64,000 nucleotides of DNA, from assembly GCA_016719895.1 (NCBI GenBank), contig JADJYG010000003.1:1-64000 (forward strand), in the 5' to 3' direction. Positions 1 through 6,772 of the stretch are shown in pieces. Within the stretch, counting starts at the first letter, position 1. Each line of letters begins with the position of its first letter. The notes below the pieces were generated by a model. The model searched no databases. It worked only from the letters and a program-made list of their open reading frames with translations, and was not told where the DNA came from. The DNA comes from Saprospirales bacterium (lineage in GTDB: Bacteria; Bacteroidota; Bacteroidia; Chitinophagales; Saprospiraceae). The position numbers and the translations under genes are program-made.

Positions 1-38
1 CGCATAGTCGGCTATGACAGGCAGAGCATAGTTCGCTG
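1..38 (-). repeat. partial attC-like site of the DUF4240 cassette (cut by window edge)
   Basis: On the minus strand the cassette ends with CAGCGAAC (31-38) and continues into a sequence resembling the left half of the attC-like site at 1653-1723; both contain TAGCCGACTA close after the AAC box. CAGCGAAC is the exact complement of the GTTCGCTG that opens the same cassette on the minus strand (1061-1068), as expected for the R''/R' pair of an integron cassette. The other half of the palindrome lies outside the window, so folding cannot be judged. Integron interpretation is inference; the end complementarity is seen directly. Confidence 0.6.
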
Positions 39-55
39 TGTTTTTTAATTGAATT

Positions 56-359
56 TCAATATCTTGGATTCCCCTTAGGTTTATGCCCATGAATCCTTTC
101 ATATTCCTTAATATGCTCCTTCTCGATCTTCCGCGCTTCCTTCTTGCCTGGAATATCATAGAGCAAAATCCTGCCAAAAAATCGCACCCATTCGTACAGG
201 CGATTCAGGTAATTGACTTGTTTTCATTCGGTCCGACATTCCATCCTCTCCGATGGGATCGCTGCTAATGCCGTATTTAAAAGTATCCTCCCCAACTTTA
301 TCGACAATCTCGTAAAGGTGGTTGGGTTTCATGCTTTGATTGGAATTATTGTGTGGCAT
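56..359 (-). pseudogene. frameshifted small protein beginning NHLYEIVDK-type (possible URI/GIY-YIG-like fold)
   Basis: The ATG at 359 opens a frame that keeps coding character up to DGMSDRMK (near position 220). A change of frame at a short A run then gives KQVNYLNRLYEWVRFFGRIL, running to a TGA at 56-58 and ending in a K/E-rich helix and HGHKPKGNPRY. Read through, it would be about 100 residues. The HLYEIVDK...KYGIS opening and GRILLYDIPG segment resemble small proteins and toxin C-termini common in Bacteroidota; a GIY-YIG/URI-like nuclease role is only a guess. It starts 2 bp after the DUF4240 stop and ends 18 bp before the cassette end, so the two genes share one cassette. The frameshift may be a real mutation or a sequencing error. 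Confidence 0.6.
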
Positions 360-361
360 CG

Positions 362-922
362 CTATTTCCAGCCTTCCTGATTGCTGTAGGTTTCGTAGCT
401 GACTGTTGGGTGATAATCAAAATCCCTCCCGGTTTTCATTTCGTATGCTTTATCTGCCAAACTTAAAAGCGGTTCAAAGCTGATTTCATCAGGAAACTCG
501 GTGGGATTGGTTAGAACCTGTTCATAATATTCTTTGCCTTCGGCAACTACGGCGCACCGGACGTATAAAAAATCATCTACGGAGAGATAGTCGTCGCCTT
601 CGTTGGCCAGGTATGCGTCGCCGTGAAGCCGGGTATCAACTGGTAAACTTTCCGAAAGCTTATCGGCGAAAAGGTAAATATTCACTACCGGCATTGCCGC
701 CAATTGGCCAATTGCCGGGGCCATAATCTCATCCGAATCGTTCTTTGACCAGTCCAGGGCATGTATGACCTGCCAAAACTGCTCGTCGGAAAACAATTCC
801 AGTTTGTGCTTTTTTTCGGGTATGCGTATCTCGATTTCGGAATTTTCCGGAATCATTTGACCTAAATCGTGAAAAAACTGGCTGTTTAGGTCGTGCGCGT
901 TGACTTTTAAAACGGTCGTCAT
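362..922 (-). CDS. DUF4240 domain protein, cassette-borne
   Basis: A 186-residue protein matching the DUF4240 family, from the DEQFWQVIHALDWSKND opening to the C-terminal half with AVVAEGKEYYEQVL and SLADKAYEMKTGRDFDY. No signal peptide or membrane segment is visible, so it is probably cytoplasmic. The molecular function of DUF4240 is unknown. It is the first gene of the leftmost gene cassette: 139 bp separate its ATG from the cassette start, and that gap holds a TATATTTG promoter element. The next gene begins 2 bp after its stop, implying co-transcription. The pairing with a small, possibly nuclease-like protein would suit a toxin-immunity pair, but nothing in the sequence proves this. Confidence 0.8.
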   Translation of the reverse strand: MTTVLKVNAHDLNSQFFHDLGQMIPENSEIEIRIPEKKHKLELFSDEQFWQVIHALDWSKNDSDEIMAPAIGQLAAMPVVNIYLFADKLSESLPVDTRLHGDAYLANEGDDYLSVDDFLYVRCAVVAEGKEYYEQVLTNPTEFPDEISFEPLLSLADKAYEMKTGRDFDYHPTVSYETYSNQEGWK

Positions 923-956
923 ATCCAGGATTTTAAAAACGAAGCCTTCGTTAATG

Positions 957-964
957 CAAATATA
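957..964 (-). promoter_or_regulatory. Bacteroidota -7 element TATATTTG upstream of the DUF4240 gene
   Basis: TATATTTG on the minus strand fits the Bacteroidota -7 consensus TAnnTTTG and lies about 35 bp upstream of the ATG at 922, inside the cassette. No clear -33 TTTG is present at the ideal distance. It suggests this cassette carries its own promoter. Confidence 0.5.
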
Positions 965-1060
965 GCCGCTTTTTGAGGTATCCTAATTGCCAGATTATCA
1001 TACTGGGAGATTGAATCCGGTTTCGGGTAAGCGCCGAGTGTTTTTTGCCTGGTGTTGTCG

Positions 1061-1129
1061 CAGCGAACTGCGGCGTCGCCGCAGTTGTGAATGACTATGA
1101 ACAATTGCCGGCGACGCGACGTTAGTGGC
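1061..1129 (-). repeat. attC-like site 1 (of non-coding cassette copy A)
   Basis: An imperfect palindrome bounded by GTTAGTGGC (1121-1129) and CAGCGAAC (1061-1068). Its arms, AACTGCGGCGTCGCCG-type on one side and GGCGACGCGACGTT on the other, pair with small bulges around a short central loop near GACTATG. The same site follows the other two copies of the non-coding cassette (4178-4247 and 5940-6008) almost unchanged, so on the minus strand it belongs to that cassette. Length about 65 bp, in the usual range of attC sites. Confidence 0.7.
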
Positions 1130-1661
1130 CGTCAAGTTCGGAAAATGGATAACATAAAAGGATTGCGGTAATCTTCGATTGACGAAGTGCTTTGCCATTT
1201 TCCGAACGGTTTCAAAATGACTTCAAGGCCTCGACCCAAAATGCCCCGCTTCGCCCGACTGCCCCGGCCCGCCGATATTTTTTTTATCGTGTACGCTGCG
1301 ACGGTTTTTATATTTTATTGGCGTTTAGCCATTTATATTATTTATCGTCTACGCTACGGCGGGCTTTAAAATAATTTGTGTCGCAATACGCAATAAATTT
1401 GTTTTAAAAATCGTTTGCAAGCGTGCATTCCACGAATGCTGCAAAGCCGAAAAGCATTTGCTTCTGTGAGCAAGACTCCCGCGCCAATGCTTTTCTGCCT
1501 TGCCAAATGCCGAAAGCATTTGTTCGCTTGCTAACGATTTTTAAGACTTTCCAGGACGTATTGCTGCCAATTTAAAAATATCGGCGGGCCGGGGCTTGCG
1601 ACGCATTTTTGGATTGTAACCTATTGATGTTCAACATTTTTTGAAAATGATTGCCACTAAC
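1121..1661 (-). repeat. non-coding repeated cassette, copy A
   Basis: A 541-bp segment bounded by inverted complementary ends, GTTAGTGGC (1121-1129) and GCCACTAAC (1653-1661). It recurs at 4239-4765 and 6000-6550. It holds no convincing gene: frames are not conserved between copies. It contains several nested inverted repeats, including an approximately 20-bp GC-rich pair near 1261-1280 and 1576-1595. Copies differ largely by lengths of A/T runs and by a few small deletions. See copy C for the full arrangement of stems. Confidence 0.8.
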
Positions 1662-1723
1662 GTGGGCATGGGCTACGTGGCCGCGCTTAGTCGGCTAATG
1701 TGAGACCATGCATAGTTAGGTAC
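1653..1723 (-). repeat. attC-like site 2 (of the TPR cassette)
   Basis: A palindrome bounded by GTTAGGTAC (1715-1723, a perfect GTTRRRY core) and GCCACTAAC (1653-1661). Inner arms are GCATGGGCTACGTGGCC and GGCTAATGTGAGACCATGC, pairing with bulges. It resembles site 4 (shared GCATGG...CCATGC arms) and the partial site at 1-38. On the minus strand it directly follows the stop codon of the TPR gene, the typical position of an attC after its cassette gene. Confidence 0.7.
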
Positions 1724-1725
1724 AT

Positions 1726-4164
1726 TTATATTATTCGTTTTAAAATTTCTATTGTTCCTTTAAAACCGATCTCAACTTTAGATTCATCAATTATTCCTTG
1801 ATCCTGCCCTGGTTCGCACCCGGATGGATCAAATTTCTGTATACTCTAAGCAAGTGACCTAAATATGGGAAATCCTTGCCGAGCAGTTTGTTCTCATCTG
1901 TATATATAATCAATCCAAACAAGTCACAATCATACAATTTTTCGGTTACGCTTTTCATGCTTTTTGGATTATTATAGACAACAGTCGTAATCTTTTTTCT
2001 CTCACATAAATATATTAATAACAACTCAACAAGAGAGCCAGATAACACTACTGTTGATTTGGTATTTCCCATTAAATAATTCAGGCACAGTTCCTTGAAA
2101 TCTCTTTCTATAAAGGGTCTGAATTTTTTGTTAAATTTACCTATTTTTTCGAGCAGTTCAAAATATTGTATTTTTCCAGTCTTTCAGATGTAATATTTTC
2201 AAAACCCTCTAACCATTTTTTATCAACTGTCCGATTCCGTTCTGCCAATACTTTCTTTATTTCACCTACTACATAAGGGTTTATTTCATAATAGTAAGAA
2301 TTGAATTCATTTCTATCCTTGGTCTTTATAATATACTTTTTTGCTATAAATTGTTCCTTTAAAGATAGGGCTTTTTCTTTAGTCGCCTGCATGAAGGGTG
2401 GAATTCTCCATTCAGGAAGTGCTATTTTGCCGTTTTTGAAGCCAGAACTCTCGGAAGAATTTTTAATGAAATTGCTTAATTTTTCCAACACATAATCATT
2501 TTCAAAAGATATCCTTTGTGAGGCTTCCTTGTACTGGATTTGTATTTTTTCATTTTCTTCTCTCTCCTTTATTTTTTCATTTTCATGATTAGTTATTCTC
2601 TCTAAATTTGAAATTACTTTTTCATTATTTGGGTCTATTGCTACGGCCTTTTCGAACATGACCTTTGCATTTATCGTGTTCCCTTCACTTTCATAAATTA
2701 AAGCAAGATTATTTAAAACCGCACCGCTATTTCCATGATTATCTATATAATGAGTATAAAACTCTTTTGCCTTTTCTTTGTTTCCTACATGATTAAAGCA
2801 ATATGCACAGTTAAAGCAAGTAGTACTATCATTTTGAGATATTCATCAGAAAAAAAGAGGTGAAGAGGCATATACATTGTCGTATAGCCCCTTATCAAAA
2901 TAGATTTTATAATCCAATCTAGATAATTTTCTATAAAGTAATCTTTGAAGTTTTCTTAGCAATAAATAAGGTAGCACATTAATAAAATTTGCAACTCCAT
3001 CTTTATCATCTTGAATTACGGACAGCCAGTTGCTAAACGCTGAACAAGTGTTTTCAACTAAATATTGGTAATTAAAAACATTGGTGACAAGTTGAAGTTC
3101 AACAATTTGATTTTCAAAATTGCCAATGTATTCCCAAAAAATTGCTTTTAATAAGGCAACTTTCCCTGCTAATCTTTGATTCTTTACAGCATTTATATTT
3201 TCAAGAATTTTTATACAATCTTCATAAGCAAATGGAATTTTAGTTTCTACAAAAACATATTGAGAACTCAGATAATGCGGCTGTGATAGACTAATAAACT
3301 CCCAATACTCTATGTCTAAGTTTTCAAAGATTTTTTCAGCAACTTCATGTTTTTCAAGTTTCGTCAGCAAAAGACCTAAAGTGATACTTACTAAATCATT
3401 GTTTGGAAGTATTTCCTTTGCCTTTAAAAATAGTTTTTCAGCAACTTCCAATTTATTCATTGACAAATGGATACACCCAATTGAAATCTAATATATCCTC
3501 CTATATTATTATCTTCTTCAATTAAGGCTAAGGCCTCATCATAATAGGCTTTAGATTTCTCAAAATCACGTTCTAAATAATAGTGCTCGGCGATAAGCGT
3601 TACAATATCTATATTTTTATTTTGGGATTCATTTACAGACAATAAAATAGTTATATATTTTTGTATATCGTTGTACCTATCATGGAACAACTTAGCCAAC
3701 AAGATATGTAAGTTGATTTCATTTGGAAATTTACTTATTGAATCTTCAATCTTTTTAATGCCAAATTCAGGGTTAGCATAAAAATAGGTTCTCAATTGAA
3801 ATATTACATCAATAGGGTATTCCTCATAATTTAAAACATCTAAGTAGCATTTTTCTGCTTTCTTATTATCATATAATGGGTTATTATCGGGAAAATCCCA
3901 AGTACTATATATCTGTCCAATCCAAAATGTAACAAAACTTTTGAATCTATCAGTGCCAATGCCCTTCAAGGCAGCATCAAAACAAGAGAATGCAGTATCA
4001 TAATCTCTTTTCATAAGTAAAAGATGTCCTTTACAATAATGCCCCACCCCCATATCAGGAAATTTAGATAAAATCTCGGCACTTATTTTCTCGGCAATTT
4101 CAAATTCGTCCTTTTCGTATTCCTCCCAAAACTGGGCAACAATTTGTTCTATTTCGTTTTCCAT
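1726..4164 (-). pseudogene. TPR-repeat protein with HEPN-like C-terminus, broken by about five frameshifts
   Basis: The ATG at 4164 lies 20 bp inside the cassette. Open segments at 4164-3457, 3466-2846, about 2835-2141, and 2072-1791 plus a tail to a TAA at 1726-1728 join into one continuous protein of roughly 800 residues. Each break lies near a short A or T run or a small indel (about 3462, 2855, 2840, 2165, 1815). The N-terminal two thirds are TPR-like helical pairs (for example ALKGIGTDRFKSFVTFWIGQ; MFEKAVAIDPNNEKVISNLE). The C-terminus contains SLVELLLIYLCE and then RVYRNLIHPG, matching the R-x-H motif of HEPN-like domains, which occur in RNase toxins and defence proteins. The gene is AT-rich compared with the chromosome. 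The TPR assignment is firm; the HEPN assignment is an inference from the motif. Confidence 0.7.
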
Positions 4165-4177
4165 AATTTATATTTTT

Positions 4178-4247
4178 GTACCTAACTGCGGCGTCGCCGC
4201 AGTTGTGAATGACTATGAACAATTGCCAACGACGCGACGTTAGTGGC
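4178..4247 (-). repeat. attC-like site 3 (of non-coding cassette copy B)
   Basis: Bounded by GTACCTAAC (4178-4186, a perfect RYYYAAC core on the plus strand) and GTTAGTGGC (4239-4247). The arms are those of sites 1 and 5 except for AAC in place of GGC near 4228-4230. The GTACCTAAC here is the exact complement of the GTTAGGTAC at 1715-1723, at the other end of the TPR cassette. Confidence 0.75.
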
Positions 4248-4765
4248 CGTCAAGTTCGGAAAATGGATAACATAAAAGGATTGCGGTAATCTTCGATTGA
4301 CGAAGTGCTTTTGCCATTTTCGAACGGTTTTCAAAAATGACTTCAAGGCCTCGAGCCCCGCTTCCCTCGACTGCTGGCCCGCCGATATTTTTATCGTGTA
4401 CGCTGCGGCGGTTTTATATTTTATTGGCGTTTAGCCATTTATATTTTTATCGTCTACGCTACGGCAGGGCTTTTAAAATAATTTGTGTCGCAATACGCAA
4501 TAAATTTGTTTTAAAATCGTTTGAAAGCGTGCATTCCACGAATGCTGCAAAGCCGAAAAGCATTTGCTTCTGTGAGCAAGACTCCCGCGCCAATGCTTTT
4601 CTGCCTGCCAAATGCCAAAAGCATTTGTTCGCTTGCAAACGATTTTTAAAACTTTCAGGCAATATTGCTGCCGATTTAAAAATATCGGCGGGCCGGGGCA
4701 TGCGACGCATTTTTGGGTTGTAACCTATTGATGCTCAACATTTTTTGAAAATGATTGCCACTAAC
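4239..4765 (-). repeat. non-coding repeated cassette, copy B
   Basis: The second copy (527 bp) of the segment described at 1121-1661, with the same GTTAGTGGC / GCCACTAAC ends. Relative to copies A and C it lacks part of the stretch near 4350-4375 that would form one of the outer stems, and several A/T runs are shorter. The rest, including the paired sequences near 4510-4525 and 4630-4650, is kept. Confidence 0.8.
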
Positions 4766-4847
4766 GGTTGCATGGGCGACGTGGCGGCGAGCGTTGGCTT
4801 TGCGGGTTGGGCTTTCGCCGCCATGTGCGACCATGCTTTGTTCTCAG
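4757..4847 (-). repeat. attC-like site 4 (of the YitT cassette)
   Basis: A 91-bp palindrome bounded by GCCACTAAC (4757-4765) and GTTCTCAG (4840-4847). Arms GCATGGGCGACGTGGCGGCGA and its near complement ending GCGACCATGC pair over about 20 bp with one bulge. GTTCTCAG is the exact complement of CTGAGAAC at 5940-5947, the other end of the YitT cassette. It follows the YitT stop by about 40 bp on the minus strand. Confidence 0.7.
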
Positions 4848-4887
4848 AATTTTTTAAATTTTAGAAAGGTTACTGAGGGGTATCATT

Positions 4888-5757
4888 TTAATGCAAGGGT
4901 CGCTTTTTTATCATACCTCCTCGTGTATCTTTAATGGGGTGTTGTATCACAAAAGCATCATCATCTATTTTTTCAATTTCAAGCAATAGTTTTGAAATTT
5001 CTAAGCGAGTAACCACACAGAATAATATTTTTCTGTCTTCTTGCTTTACACCTGATTTTCCATAACCGCCTGTTGCGTCATAAACTGTAACTCCAAGACC
5101 TAAATTTTGGGTAATTGTTTGTTTTATTTCAACTGAATTATCCGAAATAATGGTTACTCCTATATACTCTTCAATGCCGTTAATTATAAAATCTACTGTT
5201 TTAGAGGCTGCTAAATAAGTAAGCATTGAATACATCGCTGTTTCAATATTAATCAGGAATGTCGCAATGGAAAAGAGTACAAGATTGAATAAAGCAATAA
5301 AATCGCCAACACTCAATGTCGTTTTCCTGCTAACAGCAATTGCTAAAACCTCTGTTCCGTCAATAACAGCACCTCCTCGAATAGACAATCCTATACCTGC
5401 TCCTAAGAAAAAACCGCCAAAAACGGCTATCAGTAATTTGTCCACAGTTACAACAGGAAGTTCAACAAAATGAACTAATATCGCTAATGTTAAAATTGCA
5501 ATTGCACTTTTTATAGCAAATTGCAATGAAAGTTGCCTTGCGCCTATTATGATAAATGGGATATTTATACAAATAATTAGCAAGGAAAGGTCTATTCCTA
5601 TTATATTATTTGACAGAAGAGAAAGTCCTGTTGCACCACCGTCTAAGAAATGATTTGGCAACAAGAAACATTTGAGTCCAAGCGTGGCAGAACCTACGCC
5701 CATTCCAATGAAAAAAAAATCTTTTATATATCTTTTTGCTGTAAATCTATCTATCAT
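4888..5757 (-). CDS. YitT family membrane protein (DUF161/DUF2179)
   Basis: A 289-residue protein of the YitT family. The first ~200 residues carry five to six hydrophobic segments (for example FFFIGMGVGSATLGLKCFLL and FGGFFLGAGIGLSIRGGAV), and the C-terminus is the soluble DUF2179 domain, with TVYDATGGYGKSGVKQEDRK and VVTRLEISKLLLEIEKIDDD. YitT proteins are inner-membrane proteins of unsettled function. The complete gene is AT-rich compared with the chromosome to the right and sits alone with a small membrane peptide in one cassette. Its ATG at 5757 is 16 bp downstream of the stop of that peptide, so the two are probably co-transcribed. Its stop is about 40 bp from attC-like site 4. Confidence 0.85.
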   Translation of the reverse strand: MIDRFTAKRYIKDFFFIGMGVGSATLGLKCFLLPNHFLDGGATGLSLLSNNIIGIDLSLLIICINIPFIIIGARQLSLQFAIKSAIAILTLAILVHFVELPVVTVDKLLIAVFGGFFLGAGIGLSIRGGAVIDGTEVLAIAVSRKTTLSVGDFIALFNLVLFSIATFLINIETAMYSMLTYLAASKTVDFIINGIEEYIGVTIISDNSVEIKQTITQNLGLGVTVYDATGGYGKSGVKQEDRKILFCVVTRLEISKLLLEIEKIDDDAFVIQHPIKDTRGGMIKKRPLH

Positions 5758-5773
5758 GTTGTGGTGTTTAACT

Positions 5774-5920
5774 TTATCCCTTTGTTCTTAAATTTTCTAA
5801 CCTTTTAGTAAGAATATTCACTTTTACCCATAGTATTGCACATACAAGCGTCAATGCAATTACAAGGACATGATGAATAAATAACAGTCTTTCTACTCTT
5901 TGTATATTTATTTCTTCCAT
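5774..5920 (-). CDS. 48-residue single-pass membrane peptide
   Basis: A short gene from ATG 5920 to TAA 5774-5776. The peptide starts MEEINIQRVERLLFIHH, has one hydrophobic segment (VLVIALTLVCAILWVKV) and ends in a basic amphipathic tail (LTKRLENLRTKG). The ATG lies 20 bp inside the cassette, the same offset as the TPR gene in its own cassette, and the stop is 16 bp before the YitT start. Position, composition and a plausible membrane topology support a real gene; the function is unknown. It may be a partner or leader of the YitT protein. Confidence 0.6.
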   Translation of the reverse strand: MEEINIQRVERLLFIHHVLVIALTLVCAILWVKVNILTKRLENLRTKG

Positions 5921-5939
5921 TTTTTTATTCTTTTAGTTT

Positions 5940-6008
5940 CTGAGAACTGCGGCGTCGCCGCAGTTGTGAATGACTATGAACAATTGCCGGCGACGCGACG
6001 TTAGTGGC
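5940..6008 (-). repeat. attC-like site 5 (of non-coding cassette copy C)
   Basis: Bounded by CTGAGAAC (5940-5947) and GTTAGTGGC (6000-6008), with arms identical to site 1. It forms an imperfect hairpin of about 25 bp per arm. It occupies the junction between the YitT cassette and copy C of the repeated cassette. Confidence 0.75.
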
Positions 6009-6550
6009 CGTCAAGTTCGGAAAATGGATAACATAAAAGGATTGCGGTAATCTTCGATTGACGAAGTGCTTTTTGCCATTTTCCGAACGGTTTTCAAAAA
6101 ATGACTTCAAAGGCCTCGACCCAAAAATGCCCCGCTTCCCGCCCGACTGCCCCGGCCCGCCGATATTTTTTTTATCGTGTACGCTGCGACGGTTTTTTTA
6201 TATTTTATTGGCGTTTAGCCATTTATATTATTTATCGTCTACGCTACGGCGGGCTTTTAAAATAATTTGTGTCGCAATACGCAATAAATTTGTTTTAAAA
6301 ATCGTTTGCAAGCGTGCATTCCACGAATGCTGCAAAGCCGAAAAGCATTTGCTTCTGTGAGCAAGACTCCCGCGCCAATGCTTTTCTGCCTTGCCAAATG
6401 CCGAAAGCATTTGTTCGCTTGCAAACGATTTTTAAGACTTTCAAGGCGTATTGCTGCCGATTTAAAATATCGGCGGGCCGGGGCATGCGACGCATTTTTG
6501 GGTTGTAACCTATTGATGCTCAACATTTTTTGAAAATGATTGCCACTAAC
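6000..6550 (-). repeat. non-coding repeated cassette, copy C, built of nested inverted repeats
   Basis: This 551-bp copy shows the structure best. Going inward, perfect pairs are: 6091-6103 with 6524-6536 (13 bp, TTTTCAAAAAATG type); 6119-6130 with 6492-6503 (12 bp); 6149-6169 with 6464-6484 (21 bp, GC-rich); 6274-6282 with 6446-6454 (9 bp); 6297-6314 with 6416-6433 (18 bp). The centre has small hairpins GCATTCCACGAATGC (6316-6330) and CAAATGCCGAAAGCATTTG (around 6395-6413). A separate stem pairs 6015-6027 with 6076-6088 (13 bp) around CTTCG...CGAAG. The only open frame of note (6257-6526, minus) is interrupted in the other copies. It looks like a structured RNA or DNA element, not a protein gene. 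Confidence 0.8.
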
Positions 6551-6630
6551 TTTTGCACTCCCGAAAACAGCTAAGTAAAACCCGCATTGCGCCTTTTACT
6601 TATCCGTTTTCGGGAATATCGCAGTTCGTC
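6542..6630 (-). repeat. attC-like site 6 at the right boundary of the array
   Basis: Starts at GCCACTAAC (6542-6550) and ends at GTTCGTC (6624-6630). The arms CCCGAAAACAGCTAAGTAAA and its partner TTTACTTATCCGTTTTCGGG pair over about 22 bp around a GCATTGCG loop. Arms and length differ from the other sites. By the minus-strand reading it would be the attC of a further cassette to the right, but the matching GACGAAC end is not seen there; a plus-strand chromosomal gene follows. It may be a relic, or the boundary of the array. Confidence 0.55.
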
Positions 6631-6772
6631 TGGGTGGTTGGTTACCTGGCGCCGGCATACGGCATTTCGTTCGACGCATAAATATAAGCCTGCGCATTGC
6701 GTTGGCCAAACTGCGGGCCGGAATATATATATCAATTGTGCTCCGGCGCTTATCTTTCCGGGAAAAACAAAT

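Noticed and set aside
6257..6526. An 89-residue frame on the minus strand within copy C of the repeated cassette, and similar frames in copies A and B
   Set aside because: The frame is broken after 21 codons in copies A and B by run-length changes, and the region is explained by inverted repeats; no conserved protein emerges.
1121..6550. The three repeated segments considered as insertion sequences
   Set aside because: No transposase, no target duplications, and their ends form part of attC-like sites shared with neighbouring segments.
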